58,337 nt of DNA from Polaromonas glacialis (GCF_000709345.1 NZ_KL448323.1:3432461-3490797); one strand, 5' to 3'. Shown: positions 1 through 9,294, counted from the first letter of the stretch. A program made the numbers and translations. Notes: a model not told the origin generated them from the sequence alone.

Positions 1-523
1 GCGCCCCCCGCCAGTCCACCAGGTTGTGTACCTGCATCAGGTCGATGCGCTCGGTACGCAGGCGGGCGAACGACTGCTCCATCTGCGCCAGGCCGGCTTC
101 GCGCCCGCTGGTCCAGACCTTGGTCGCGATGAAGGCCTTGTCGCGGCTGCCGGCGGCGGCCAGCAGCTCTCCGGTCGTGGCTTCGGCGCGGCCGTACATC
201 GGCGAGCTGTCGAGCACCGAGCCGCCGGCGGCAAACAGCGCGTCGAGCACGCCGGGCAACTGCGCATAGCCCGGGCTGCCCGGCGCCACGTCAAAGCCGA
301 TGTAGGTGCCGCAGCCAATGACCTGCAGTGCTTCGCCGGTGGCAGGAATCGGGCGGGTGTCGATCTGGGGTGTCATGGGCATGGCCTGCGGTGGCGCCGG
401 TGGGCGCGGTTGCGCCAGCGCCCCTGGCCACCACGTCGCAGCCGCCGTCAGGGCGGCCAATGCGCGTGCGGACTGGCGAAGAGCCGTGCGCCGGTCGGCA
501 CCAGGGGGTGGCTGAAAAAGCAT
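1..523 (-). CDS. aldo/keto reductase, exported, partial (N-terminal part)
   Basis: The reading frame opens with ATG at 523 on the minus strand and runs off the window edge at 1, so only about 173 residues are visible. The first ~38 residues look like an export signal: RR near residue 11, a hydrophobic Ala/Leu stretch, then GALAQ. The mature part starts like the AKR fold. DSSPMYGRAE holds the expected catalytic Asp and Tyr, ATKVW the Lys, and LMQVHN the His of the AKR tetrad. Family members reduce carbonyls with NADPH; the substrate cannot be told. An exported AKR is less common than a cytosolic one. The C-terminal half is missing only because of the window boundary. Confidence 0.85.
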   Translation of the reverse strand, partial: MLFQPPPGADRRTALRQSARALAALTAAATWWPGALAQPRPPAPPQAMPMTPQIDTRPIPATGEALQVIGCGTYIGFDVAPGSPGYAQLPGVLDALFAAGGSVLDSSPMYGRAEATTGELLAAAGSRDKAFIATKVWTSGREAGLAQMEQSFARLRTERIDLMQVHNLVDWRGA

Positions 524-752
524 GGACGAAATTTGCCTGAAATTCAAAAACCGGGCAGGGCAAGGTCATTCACCGTGCGCAAGCACTGTTTCGCGCCATA
601 AACCCAAGATGGGTAGCTCGGCAAAGTGGTGCCCGACTTTCTGATATTGCACAATGTCATGACGCAAAGTGCCATGCAGAAAATGCCAGTGCAACACGGC
701 TCTTTGCCCAAGCCCCCGGCCTTGAGCAAGGACCCAGAGCAAGGAGAACGAC

Positions 753-1550
753 GTGAGTAGCATCACCAAAACGGTTCTTGTGACAGGCGCGACCGGCGGT
801 ATTGGGCTGGCTGTCTGCAGGCGGCTGGCGAAGGCCGGCTGCTCCCTCGTCCTCGCAGCGCGCGACACCGGCAGGCTTGAAAAGCTCTGCAACGAATTGT
901 CCCAAAACTTTCCTGCCGGCAGCTACTCATGGCTGGGCGTTGACATGACGCGCGACGACTCGGTCAGGCAGTTTGCCGGGCAATTGAACACCCGGCACAT
1001 GGTGCTGGACGGCGTGGTCCTGATGCCGCCCCAGGATCCTCCCACCAACGACCCGCTTCCCGACAGCGACAAATGGCGCGAGATCTTGCAGAACAGTTTT
1101 GTCGGACCGCTGTCCCTGCTCGCGGCCGCCATCGCGACCATGAAGCCCGATCCGGCGAACGGCAAGCGCTGCAAGGTGGTCATCATCTCCGGCATCTCGT
1201 CGGTCCAGGTCCTGGGCCACTACGCTTCGAGCAACGTGATCCGCTGCGCCTGGCTGGCCGAGGCCAAAACCCTGGCGTTCGCCCTGGGCGAGCGGGGGAT
1301 CCACGTCAACACCCTGTCCCTGGGGGGAACGCTCACGCCCGGCTATGCCACGTCGCTTGACAAGCGCGCTGCCAGCGCCGGCGTCACGTTCGAACAGCGC
1401 CTTGCCGAGGAAACCTCGAATGTTCCGCTCAGGAAGTACGGCGCACCTGAAGAGGTGGGGGCTGCGGTGGAAGGATTGCTGTCGGCGTTTTCCGATCACA
1501 TGACGGGAATCAACCTTCAGCACGACGGCGGATTCACCCGAGCCTATTGA
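753..1550 (+). CDS. SDR-family oxidoreductase lacking the usual catalytic lysine
   Basis: A 265-residue short-chain dehydrogenase/reductase. The start is GTG at 753, with AAGGAG at 741-746 giving good spacing. The Rossmann motif TGATGGIG is at residues 11-18, followed by GVDMTRD and an IISGISS segment with the catalytic Ser. The active-site segment reads HYASSN, so the Lys of YxxxK is Asn. A FabI-like Y-x6-K arrangement does not fit either. The C-terminal DGG is typical of the family. It may bind NAD(P) without classical SDR chemistry, or use a variant mechanism. It stands alone, divergent from the aldo/keto reductase. Confidence 0.88.
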   Translation: MSSITKTVLVTGATGGIGLAVCRRLAKAGCSLVLAARDTGRLEKLCNELSQNFPAGSYSWLGVDMTRDDSVRQFAGQLNTRHMVLDGVVLMPPQDPPTNDPLPDSDKWREILQNSFVGPLSLLAAAIATMKPDPANGKRCKVVIISGISSVQVLGHYASSNVIRCAWLAEAKTLAFALGERGIHVNTLSLGGTLTPGYATSLDKRAASAGVTFEQRLAEETSNVPLRKYGAPEEVGAAVEGLLSAFSDHMTGINLQHDGGFTRAY

Positions 1551-1737
1551 CGCAAGCCGCTCGACGGGCCGGCTGGAGAGGCCGCCGATGGGCGGCCGGG
1601 CACCGGCATTGGCGATTTTTCCGGAAATGGAGCCGGTTGCTTTTTTCCGGAGCCGTCAAGCTCGCTTACCCCGGTAAGTAGTCGTACGGAATTGAAACGC
1701 ATTGTGTTGCAGCCCATCATGCAGCTGACTTCAACAG

Positions 1738-1786
1738 GTCACTCCGAATGGATTCGGGCTGCTGAGGCTTCGCACCCCTGAGTGAC
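1738..1786. repeat. short inverted repeat in the 1551-1872 gap
   Basis: GTCACTC at 1738-1744 is mirrored by GAGTGAC at 1780-1786, enclosing about 35 bp. It resembles REP-like interspersed sequences but no second copy is evident here. The same gap holds a GC hairpin (GGCCGCC-GATG-GGCGGCC, about 1579-1596) that may end the SDR transcript. No gene is seen in the rest of the gap. Confidence 0.3.
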
Positions 1787-1872
1787 AAGCTGGCGGAAAG
1801 CGCCAGATTGCTTTGAACAGGTGTGTGTGTAAAAAGTCGATGAACGAACAAATCAACACAAGAAGGCGAGAC

Positions 1873-3987
1873 ATGACCATTGCACGCAAGAACACCCCCT
1901 TGAAGCTGAGCGCGCTGGCCGCTGCCGTCCTGGCGCTGAGCGCCTGCGGCGGAGGCAGCGACCCGTTCGAGAGCACCAACATCAAGCCCAGCTACCTGGG
2001 CGCCATCGCCACCGCCAGCTATGACGGCAACAGCGACGACCTGCTGACCGCCGGCCTGGGCAAGGCCGGGCTGGGCGACGTTTCCACACAGGCGGCACTG
2101 AAGCCAGCCGACCCGTTGAAGCCTACGGCCGCCGAACTGCGCAGGCTCGCCATCTTCAACAACTACCGCGCCATCCTCGACATCAGCGCGGCCGGCGGCT
2201 ACGGCACGCTGTACGGTCCGAACGTCGATGCCAAGGGCGTCATCACCACCAGCGAAGGCAAGATCGCCGGAACCGAATACATCGCCTATTCGGATGACGG
2301 CACGGGCAAGCAGAACATCACCATGCTGGTCCAGGTGCCGGCCACCTTCAACCCGGCCAATGCGTGCATCGTCACCGGCACCTCCAGCGGCTCGCGCGGC
2401 GTGTATGGCGCCATCGGCTCGTCGGGCGAGTGGGGCCTGAAAAACGGCTGCGCCGTGGCCTACACCGACAAGGGCACCGGCACCGGCATCCACGACCTGC
2501 AGAACAACACCGTCAATGGGCAGAACGGCGTTCGTACGGATGCCACTGCCGCCGGCAAGAACTCGATCTTCACCGCCGAACTGAGCGCCGCCGAACTGGC
2601 CGCCTTCAACACGGCCACGCCGAACCGCTTTGCCGTCAAGCATGCGCATTCGCAGCAGAATCCGGAAAAGGACTGGGGCAAGTGGACGCTGCAGTCGGTC
2701 GAATTCGCTTATTTCGTGCTGAATGAAAAATACGGCGACCTGGCCAGGGACGGCGTGACGCACCTGAAAAAGCTCACGCCGGCCAACACCATCGTGATTG
2801 CTTCGAGCGTGTCCAACGGCGCCGGCTCGGCGCTGGCGGCGGCCGAGCAGGACACCCAGGGCCTGATCAGCGGCGTGGCCGTGGCCGAGCCCGAAGTCCA
2901 GCTGGCGCCCGACAGCCGGCTGAGCGTCAGGCGCGGCGCCACCACCCTGGTCGGCACCGGCAAGCAGCTGTACGACTATTTCACGCTGGCCAACCTGCTG
3001 CAGCCCTGCGCCGCGCTGGTGTCACCCACCACGAATGCGTTCACCACCATCAACCCGGTGATTGCCGCCAGCCGCTGCAGCGCCCTCAAAACCAACGGCC
3101 TGGTCACCGGCACCACGACCGCCGAGCAGGCCGCCAGCGCCATGGCCAAGCTGATCGAGGCCGGCTGGCAGCCTGAAAGCAATGTGCTGCAGGCGTCGCA
3201 CTACTCGTTTGCCACCCTGTCGGTCGGGCTGACCTATGCCAACACCTACGGCCGCTTCAGCGTCAAGGACAACCTGTGCGGCTACAGCTTTGGCGCCACC
3301 GGCGCGACCGGTGCGCCGACGGCGGCGAATGCTGCGTCGCTGGCGACCTCGTTCGGCGCGTCCAACGGCGTGCCGCCGACCATCGGCATCAACATCGTCA
3401 ACAACAACAGCCTGGGCGGGCCGCTGCTCGATGCCGCGTCGCTGTCGGCTGGTGGTGTGCAGGACTACAACATCGCCGGCGCGCTGTGCATGCGTGAACT
3501 GGCCACCGGCACCAGCGCCAACGCGGTGCGCGTGCAGCAGGGCATGAAGGAAGTGGTGCGCAGCGCCAACCTGCGCGGCAAGCCGGCGCTGATCGTGCAG
3601 GGCCGCGCCGACACGCTGCTGCCGGTGGCCTTCACCGGCCGGCCTTACTACGGCATGAACAAGATCGTCGAAGGCAACAGCAGCAAGCTGTCATACATCG
3701 AGGTCACCAATGCCCAGCATTTCGACGCCTTCCTCGCCTTCCCGGGCTATCCGGAGCGCCTGGTGCCGCTGCACCGCTACTTCATCCAGGCGATGGACAT
3801 GATGTATGCCAACCTGAAGTCCGGCGCCGCGCTGCCGGCCAGCCAGGTGGTGCGCACCGTGCCGCGCGGCTTGACCGGCGCTGCCGCCAATCCGATCACG
3901 GCCGCCAACGTGCCGCCGATCAAGACGACGCCGGCCGCCGCTGACCAGATCACGTTTGCCAACAACGTGCTGACCATCGCCGACTGA
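1873..3987 (+). CDS. D-(-)-3-hydroxybutyrate oligomer hydrolase (lipoprotein)
   Basis: A 704-residue exported protein of the 3HB-oligomer hydrolase family, which cleaves 3-hydroxybutyrate dimers and oligomers released during polyhydroxybutyrate breakdown. I chose ATG 1873 over the upstream 1813 because AAGGCGAG lies just before it and it places a lipoprotein signal at the N-terminus, with lipobox LSAC then GGG. The SSVSNGAGSAL segment near residue 310 is the probable nucleophile region, and HGRAD-like and AQHFDAF segments follow towards the C-terminus. Length matches the family (about 690-720). A strong terminator follows at 4020-4056. No PHB depolymerase gene adjoins it. Confidence 0.85.
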   Translation: MTIARKNTPLKLSALAAAVLALSACGGGSDPFESTNIKPSYLGAIATASYDGNSDDLLTAGLGKAGLGDVSTQAALKPADPLKPTAAELRRLAIFNNYRAILDISAAGGYGTLYGPNVDAKGVITTSEGKIAGTEYIAYSDDGTGKQNITMLVQVPATFNPANACIVTGTSSGSRGVYGAIGSSGEWGLKNGCAVAYTDKGTGTGIHDLQNNTVNGQNGVRTDATAAGKNSIFTAELSAAELAAFNTATPNRFAVKHAHSQQNPEKDWGKWTLQSVEFAYFVLNEKYGDLARDGVTHLKKLTPANTIVIASSVSNGAGSALAAAEQDTQGLISGVAVAEPEVQLAPDSRLSVRRGATTLVGTGKQLYDYFTLANLLQPCAALVSPTTNAFTTINPVIAASRCSALKTNGLVTGTTTAEQAASAMAKLIEAGWQPESNVLQASHYSFATLSVGLTYANTYGRFSVKDNLCGYSFGATGATGAPTAANAASLATSFGASNGVPPTIGINIVNNNSLGGPLLDAASLSAGGVQDYNIAGALCMRELATGTSANAVRVQQGMKEVVRSANLRGKPALIVQGRADTLLPVAFTGRPYYGMNKIVEGNSSKLSYIEVTNAQHFDAFLAFPGYPERLVPLHRYFIQAMDMMYANLKSGAALPASQVVRTVPRGLTGAAANPITAANVPPIKTTPAAADQITFANNVLTIAD

Positions 3988-4019
3988 TCGCTTTTTCCGG
4001 CCATTGTTTCCGGCCGTTG

Positions 4020-4058
4020 AAAAGCCCGTGGCGCCGCCTGTGCGCCATGGGCTTTTTT
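4020..4058 (+). terminator. rho-independent terminator after the oligomer hydrolase
   Basis: AAAAGCCC-G-TGGCGC pairs with GCGCCA-T-GGGCTTTT around a 7-nt loop and ends in a T run. The A/T arms make it usable in both directions, so it may also serve the convergent transglutaminase gene ending at 4106. Confidence 0.85.
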
Positions 4059-4105
4059 CATGGGAATTGCCAATGCGGGCGGCGACTGCGCAGCCCGCCA
4101 CCCGG

Positions 4106-4939
4106 CTAGTCGTCGTTTGGGTCGTCCAGGCCGGAATCGGGCGGCAGGGTGTCATCGGCGGCCATCACCTCGATGTGCATGTCGTCGAGCTGCAGCGGCT
4201 GCAGCCCGTAGTCGGAGATGAACGCCACGTCGGCCGCGTCATGGCCGTAGGCCAGCACGATGCGGCCGCCGCGCGGCGCGTCCTGCGTGGCGTCGAAGGT
4301 GTACCAGCGCCCGCCGACGAAGGCTTCGAACCAGGCATGCAGGTCCATCGGCTTGAGCCCGTGCAGGTAGCCGACCACCATGCGCGCCGGAATCTGCAGG
4401 CTGCGGCACAGGGCGATGCCGACATGCGCAAAGTCGCGGCACACGCCCGCGCCATGCTCCAGCGTGTCCAGCGCGTCGGTGCTGGCGGTGCTGACGCCGT
4501 AGCGGTATTGAAGGTTTTTTTGAATCCAGGCGCGTATCTTTTCGACCTGCGCATAGCCCGGCGCCGCCCGGCCGACCACGGTCAGCGCCTGGTCCTGCAT
4601 CATGTCCGACGGGCAGTAGCGGCTTTGCAGCAGGTAGCGCAGCACGTCGGCGGGCAGCGCGGTGATGGGCGTCATGGGCGCGTCAGGCGCCACCGCGATG
4701 TGGTCCTCGACCTCCATGAGCACTTCGACCCGGATATGCATCTGGCCTTTCGGCACGACCAGGCGCTGGCACAGGTTGCCGTAGCCGTCGGCATATTCGT
4801 CCACCGGCGCCCAGGGGTGCAGGTCGTAGCGTTCGCTGACCACCCATTGCGCCGGGCCGCTGCGCGGGCGCAGCATGGCCACCATGGGGCAATCCGAGGC
4901 AGCGGTCACGCTGATGGAACAGGCAGCTTTGAGCTTCAT
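4106..4939 (-). CDS. transglutaminase-like cysteine protease-fold protein
   Basis: A 277-residue protein with an N-terminal beta-rich region (about 1-95) and a transglutaminase core. The catalytic triad is visible: Cys in GAGVCRDFAHV, His in MDLHAWFEAF, and Asp in TFDATQD. Bacterial members of this type act as proteases or amide hydrolases; the substrate is unknown. There is no signal peptide. It is a single-gene unit convergent with the 3HB-oligomer hydrolase. The upstream 4940-5374 gap holds an interspersed repeat and no gene. Confidence 0.85.
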   Translation of the reverse strand: MKLKAACSISVTAASDCPMVAMLRPRSGPAQWVVSERYDLHPWAPVDEYADGYGNLCQRLVVPKGQMHIRVEVLMEVEDHIAVAPDAPMTPITALPADVLRYLLQSRYCPSDMMQDQALTVVGRAAPGYAQVEKIRAWIQKNLQYRYGVSTASTDALDTLEHGAGVCRDFAHVGIALCRSLQIPARMVVGYLHGLKPMDLHAWFEAFVGGRWYTFDATQDAPRGGRIVLAYGHDAADVAFISDYGLQPLQLDDMHIEVMAADDTLPPDSGLDDPNDD

Positions 4940-5090
4940 GGGAAAGAAAGGAAAAAAATGGATGGCGGGGATAACGCGAAAAGCTCTAGCTTAGCGTGCC
5001 CGCCATGTCCGGCTTGTAGGCTGAAACCCGACTGCGGTGCAGGTGCGCTCTGCTTCAGCCCCAAGCGCGTGGATGGCACGGTAAATAATG

Positions 5091-5151
5091 ATAAAAACAG
5101 GCATTTGCGCTTGACCGAAAAGGGTTTAGTGCTATTAAAAAAATAGCGTCA
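5091..5151 (+). repeat. interspersed repeat family A, copy 1
   Basis: ATAAAAACAGGCATTTGCGC then, after a variable middle, GTGCTATTAAAAAAATAGCG. Its first 25 bases are nearly identical to the copy at 29983-30042. It lies in the non-coding stretch before the methyltransferase gene. Confidence 0.7.
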
Positions 5152-5374
5152 ATAAATCGTTAACGCCAGCTGCATTCCCGGCCAGCCGCCAGCCGGACCC
5201 CATCCGGTGGGTGAATGTACCCATGCTGACAAGGCAACGTCTGACAAACGCCCCGACCCGGCTGCTCCAGAATAAAAACAGACGGCAGCGCTTCAGCGAA
5301 GCTTCGGGGAGACGGCTTCGCATCGTCAACGCAGCCCTGACCGAAAACACAACAGCCCATACAGGACTCGCACC

Positions 5375-6013
5375 ATGAACCAGCAACGCGTTGAAGGGCA
5401 GGCCAGCCATGTCGCCGCACCTTCCAACCTTCCGGCTTTTGGTCAATTGCGAGGCAGCTTCCTATTCCTTCGCGGCTTTATGCGCAACCCGGCCCAGGTC
5501 GGCTCAATCATCCCGAGTTCGCGCCAGCTGGAGCAGCGCCTGGTGCGCAGCGCGCGCCTCTGCGACGCGCGCATGGTGGTGGAACTGGGGCCGGGCACCG
5601 GCGGAACGACCTCGGCGTTCCTGCGCGCCATGTCTTCCAACGCCCAGTTGTTGGCGATCGAGCTGGACAGCGAATTTCACCAGCGCCTGCACGCGTCCAT
5701 CCACGACCCGCGCTTCAATGTCGAACTCGGCAGCGCCGAGCGCCTGGCCGAGTTCCTGAAAGCGCGCTGGCTGCCCGCGCCCGATGCGATTATCTCGGGC
5801 ATTCCGTTTTCCACCATGCCGCCCGAGGTCTCGGACCGGGTGGCGTCCAGCGTGGCCAGCGTGCTGCGCCCGGGCGGGCGGTTTGTCGCCTACCAGGTGC
5901 GCGCCCATGTATCGGGCTTTGTGTCGCCCTACCTCGGCCCGCCGGAAAAGACATGGGAAGTCGTCAACGTGCCGCCGGTGCGCGTGTTCACCTGGGTCAA
6001 GCCCGAGGCCTAG
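5375..6013 (+). CDS. SAM-dependent methyltransferase, phospholipid N-methyltransferase-like
   Basis: A 212-residue protein. Motif I of class I methyltransferases reads VVELGPGTGG at about residues 68-77, followed by an acidic motif II (LLAIELDSEF) and a motif IV region (AIISGIPFSTMP). The RNPAQVGSIIPSS segment before motif I is characteristic of the PmtA/COG3963 group, which methylates phosphatidylethanolamine or is annotated as rRNA dimethylase-like. The phospholipid role is inference from this resemblance. It overlaps the convergent GST gene by 4 bp at its 3' end. Confidence 0.8.
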   Translation: MNQQRVEGQASHVAAPSNLPAFGQLRGSFLFLRGFMRNPAQVGSIIPSSRQLEQRLVRSARLCDARMVVELGPGTGGTTSAFLRAMSSNAQLLAIELDSEFHQRLHASIHDPRFNVELGSAERLAEFLKARWLPAPDAIISGIPFSTMPPEVSDRVASSVASVLRPGGRFVAYQVRAHVSGFVSPYLGPPEKTWEVVNVPPVRVFTWVKPEA

Positions 6014-6714
6014 GCCCGTTTCGGTATGGCCAGCCCCTTGACCACCGCCGGCCGTTCGACGAAAGCCGCCAGCACCCGCCTGACCTGCGCGAAGTCGTCG
6101 AAACCCACCAGCTCCCCGGCCTCGTAAAAGCCGATCAGGTTGCGCACCCACGGAAAAATGGCGATGTCGGCAATGCTGTAGTGCTTGCCCATGATCCAGT
6201 CGCGGCCTTCCAGCCGCCGGTCCAGCACGCCGAGCAGGCGCCGCGCTTCGGCGACGTAGCGGCCCAGCGGGCGCTTGTCCTCGTAGTCTTTGCCGGCGAA
6301 CTTGGTGAAGAAGCCCAGCTGGCCAAACATCGGGCCGATGCCGCCCATCTGGAACATCAGCCACTGGATGGTTTCGTAGCGGCCGGCCGCGTCCTGCGCA
6401 ATGAACAGCCCGGTCTTGTCGGCCAGGTAGAGCAGGATCGCGCCTGACTCGAACAGCGCCAGCGGCTTGCCGCCCGGACCGTTCGGGTCCAGGATCGCCG
6501 GAATCTTGTTGTTCGGGCTGACCGACAGGAATTCCGGCGTCATCTGGTCCTGGGTTTCGAAGCTGACCAGGTGTACCTCGTAGGGCAGCTTGGCTTCCTC
6601 CAGCATGATCGACACCTTCACGCCGTTGGGCGTGGGCAGCGAATACAGCTGGAGCCGGTCAGGGTGGCGGGCGGGCCATTTCTGGGTCACGGGAAAGACG
6701 GCAAGATCGTGCAT
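6010..6714 (-). CDS. glutathione S-transferase, YfcG/YghU type
   Basis: A 234-residue GST. The N-terminal thioredoxin fold reads LQLYSLPTPNGVKVSIMLEE, followed by NKIPAILD with the cis-Pro and FESGAILLYLAD with the Glu-Ser glutathione contacts. The all-helical C-terminal domain ends about residue 230. The TPNG segment at the active site places it with YfcG/YghU-type disulfide-bond reductases or Nu-class enzymes rather than classical detoxifying GSTs. ATG 6714 is preferred because homologous sequence begins there; upstream codons are unlike protein. Confidence 0.88.
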   Translation of the reverse strand: MHDLAVFPVTQKWPARHPDRLQLYSLPTPNGVKVSIMLEEAKLPYEVHLVSFETQDQMTPEFLSVSPNNKIPAILDPNGPGGKPLALFESGAILLYLADKTGLFIAQDAAGRYETIQWLMFQMGGIGPMFGQLGFFTKFAGKDYEDKRPLGRYVAEARRLLGVLDRRLEGRDWIMGKHYSIADIAIFPWVRNLIGFYEAGELVGFDDFAQVRRVLAAFVERPAVVKGLAIPKRA

Positions 6715-6910
6715 TCGGGTTCCTGAGGGGATGAAAGCGGGACGAAGGCCCCACGGCAGCCCGCATTTTGGCCCCAAGGCTGCCCGTCTGCAGCCGCGCA
6801 GCGCAAGTCCATGGCGGTGAAGCAGGTCACCGCGCCGGAGAAGCGCAAAGTAAAAGCGCCGCCAAGCGCCGCAGGACGCCGGCCGTCTTGCTCGCCTCGG
6901 TGCGTTCCCT

Positions 6911-7030
6911 GTCATTGCGGGGCTGACCCGCAATCCATGTGTGCGCCGTTAAACGTGCGGTGAACTCCAGCCGCTGTCTGGCCGTGGCTTGGTTAAGGTG
7001 CTGTGGATTGCGGGTCAGGCCCGCAATGAC
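6911..7030. repeat. interspersed palindromic repeat family B, copy 1
   Basis: A 120-bp unit bounded by GTCATTGCGGGGCTGACCCG on the left and the inverted sequence ending GGCCCGCAATGAC on the right. The interior (GAACTCCAGCCGCTGTCTGG and flanks) is clearly homologous to the interior of the 22535-22678 copy, so the family is a whole element and not just two hairpins. Confidence 0.85.
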
Positions 7031-7059
7031 AAAGGCGGAAAAAAACCCGTGAACGCCGC

Positions 7060-7311
7060 CTAGCGCCCCACCACCGACCAGCCGGCCTGCTGGTTGGCCC
7101 GGTTGTTTTCGTATTCCCACGCGGTGCCGCAGCGGTCGCAGCGGTAGCTGGTGATGGTGACCAGGCTGGCGCCGCGCTTTTCCTGGCGGTTGCCGCCCTG
7201 CACCAGCTCGGGATGCCCCGGCGCCTTGCGCCAGTTACGCTGGATGCCGGCGCACGAAACGCACAGCTCCATCTTCTTCAGTTCATTCTTTCGGTTCAGG
7301 TCTTCGGTCAT
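7060..7311 (-). CDS. small zinc-ribbon-like protein
   Basis: An 83-residue cytosolic protein with two Cys pairs, CVSC (about residues 17-20) and CDRC (about 58-61), spaced as in a zinc ribbon. A charged linker lies between. ATG 7311 is chosen; a longer reading from 7455 adds a low-complexity Ala/Cys-rich extension unlike protein. Function is unknown. It lies directly downstream of the DTW-domain gene on the same strand (73-bp gap), so the two may share a transcript. Confidence 0.65.
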   Translation of the reverse strand: MTEDLNRKNELKKMELCVSCAGIQRNWRKAPGHPELVQGGNRQEKRGASLVTITSYRCDRCGTAWEYENNRANQQAGWSVVGR

Positions 7312-7384
7312 GGTGTGGCTGCTTTTCAGGTAAGGCGAGGTTGCCTTGGGATTGGGCTCGATTGTCGCTGACGCCAACTTCACT

Positions 7385-8179
7385 TCAAGCGCCAGCGCCC
7401 GTGCCGCCCGGCAGGTGCAGGCCGCGCAGGCGCTGGTGCGCCGCGTCGTCGCCATCGACGGGCAACTGCTGCCGGGCGTTCAGGTAGTGGCTGGTGAACA
7501 CGTCCAGGTAAGCCTCCAGCGTCTGCGCCGCATGCGGCTCACCGGCCAGTTCCAGGCACAGACCAGCAACTTCCGAGGTGCAGAAATGGTCCGCGCGTTT
7601 GGCCCGGCGCAGCCGGTAGCGCGACAGCTGCTCGCTTTGCAGGCTGAGCACCGGCAAATGGTCGAGGTAGGGGCTCTTGCGAAACATCTTGCGCGCCTCG
7701 GGCCAGGTGGCATCCAACAGCACGAACAGTGGCCGCCGGCCGTCCTGCGGATCGGCGGCGGGCAGCGCCGACACCACGCGCCCGCCCTCCACGAACTCCC
7801 CCGGAAACACCAGGTAGGGCTGCCACTGCGGATCGGCCAGCAGCGCCAGCAGCGCCGGTTCCACCTCGGTGCGCGCCCAGCCAAAGGCAAACGTGTCGGC
7901 CACCACATCGGCAATCAGCCAGCCCGTGTTGCTCGGCTTGAGCGCCTCGATGTCGGCCATGATCAGGCACACGCCCGCATGCACCGGCACGTCCGGGCGC
8001 AGGGCGCACAGGCAGTGGCTCGGCAGCAGCCGGCAACCGGCGCAGCGCTCCCCGCGCGGACCGCCACGGGCCAGAAAGGGTTTGGAACTGCGCGCCAGGC
8101 GGGCGCTGCGCAGGCGGTGAACGGCGTGCGGCAGGGCATGGGGCAATTCGGCGGAAGGGACGGCGGCTTGGCTGGACAT
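7385..8179 (-). CDS. DTW-domain protein, probable tRNA-uridine aminocarboxypropyltransferase
   Basis: A 264-residue protein. The zinc-binding region reads CAGCRLLPSHCLC near residue 45, and the motif naming the family is in LLDATWPEARKM (DxTW). Then come SEQLSRYRLRR and a C-terminal HYLNAR. Family members (TapT/YfiP in E. coli, DTWD1/2 in humans) install acp3U in tRNA. I take ATG 8179 as the start because the zinc region follows at the usual distance; a clear ribosome site is not visible and a start at 8284 or 8299 cannot be excluded. Confidence 0.82.
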   Translation of the reverse strand: MSSQAAVPSAELPHALPHAVHRLRSARLARSSKPFLARGGPRGERCAGCRLLPSHCLCALRPDVPVHAGVCLIMADIEALKPSNTGWLIADVVADTFAFGWARTEVEPALLALLADPQWQPYLVFPGEFVEGGRVVSALPAADPQDGRRPLFVLLDATWPEARKMFRKSPYLDHLPVLSLQSEQLSRYRLRRAKRADHFCTSEVAGLCLELAGEPHAAQTLEAYLDVFTSHYLNARQQLPVDGDDAAHQRLRGLHLPGGTGAGA

Positions 8180-8328
8180 CGGACGCACTGTAGCAGCGGG
8201 ACGCGCGCCACGCGCGGCCAGCCAGCGTACGGCCATGGCTGCTACGCATTCAATATCAAATAATTTGCCGAACACGCCAGTTAACATGCAGCGCATCACC
8301 CACGGCAGAACTTGAGAAAGACCACGGC

Positions 8329-9294
8329 ATGCGCAAAAACTTTTGGCCCGACGTAACGCGGGCAGTTCGATCCGGCTTGCTGGCCGCGCTGGTGGGCGCG
8401 GCGCTGGTGGCCTGCGGGGGCGGCGACGGCGGCGGCATCACGCCTCCGGTCTTGCAGGCCAACCCCACGACGCCGTGGGAGCTGATGACGGCAGGCGACA
8501 TTGCGCAGTGTTTTCTTCGGCCTGCGCGTGACACGGCTGCCGAAAAGACAGCAAAGCTGGTCGAACGCCAGCTGGCTGACGCGGGCAGCAATTCCAACGT
8601 GCTGACGCTTGGAGACAATGCCTATTTTCTGGCCGGCTCCAACCTTGGCTACACCGACTGCTATGAGAAAACCTGGGGCCGGTTTATCGCCAAAACCTTC
8701 GCAATTCCAGGCAACCACGACTATGAAGGTGGCGACAGCAATGATTACTTCGGTTATTTTGGTGCCAAGGCCAACCCCGATGGCAAGCGCACAGGCTACT
8801 ACCGCATTGACCAAAACGGCTGGACCGTGTTTGCGCTGAACAGCAACATCGATGCGACAGCCGCTTCAGTCCAGGCCCAGTGGCTCAAGCAGGAGCTGGC
8901 CACCGCCCAGCCCTGCGTGGCGGCGGCATGGCACCACGCCCGGTTCACCTCGGCCCCCGATGGCGACAATACCAAGATGACCGCGATGTGGGACATCCTG
9001 GACCAGGCCAAGGCCGATGTGGTGCTGCAATCCCACGAGCACCAATACGAGCGCTTTGCCCCCATGACCGCAGACGGCACCCTGTCCGCCACCGGCGGCA
9101 TGCGCTCATTTGTAGTGGGCACCGGCGGCGCAGAAACTTACGCGCACGCTACGGTACGCGCGGGCAGCGAAAAGCAGTTGGAAACCTTCGGCGTGATGCG
9201 TTTGTCGCTGTCGGCAGGCAATGCCATGTGGCGGTTTATTGACGTGGACAACGCCGTGCGGGACGAAGGGGCGTTTGAATGCCGCAAGAAGTAG
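8329..9294 (+). CDS. metallophosphoesterase lipoprotein, purple acid phosphatase-like
   Basis: A 321-residue lipoprotein with lipobox LVAC followed by a Gly-rich linker. Calcineurin-like motifs appear in order: AGDIAQC, TLGDNAY, IPGNHDYEGG, AAWHHARFTS and LQSHEHQYER, covering the dimetal Asp, Asn and His ligands. It is expected in the periplasm or outer membrane, hydrolysing phosphate esters. No phosphate-related genes adjoin it. The 9295-9512 gap that follows shows nothing recognisable. Confidence 0.85.
   Translation: MRKNFWPDVTRAVRSGLLAALVGAALVACGGGDGGGITPPVLQANPTTPWELMTAGDIAQCFLRPARDTAAEKTAKLVERQLADAGSNSNVLTLGDNAYFLAGSNLGYTDCYEKTWGRFIAKTFAIPGNHDYEGGDSNDYFGYFGAKANPDGKRTGYYRIDQNGWTVFALNSNIDATAASVQAQWLKQELATAQPCVAAAWHHARFTSAPDGDNTKMTAMWDILDQAKADVVLQSHEHQYERFAPMTADGTLSATGGMRSFVVGTGGAETYAHATVRAGSEKQLETFGVMRLSLSAGNAMWRFIDVDNAVRDEGAFECRKK

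Noticed and set aside
1717..2763. A 348-codon minus-strand frame opposite the 3HB-oligomer hydrolase
   Set aside because: Low-complexity Gly/Val/Ala/Arg sequence that mirrors codons of the well-supported plus-strand gene.
4004..5146. A 380-codon plus-strand frame opposite the transglutaminase gene
   Set aside because: The minus-strand gene has a full Cys-His-Asp triad; this frame has no family features.
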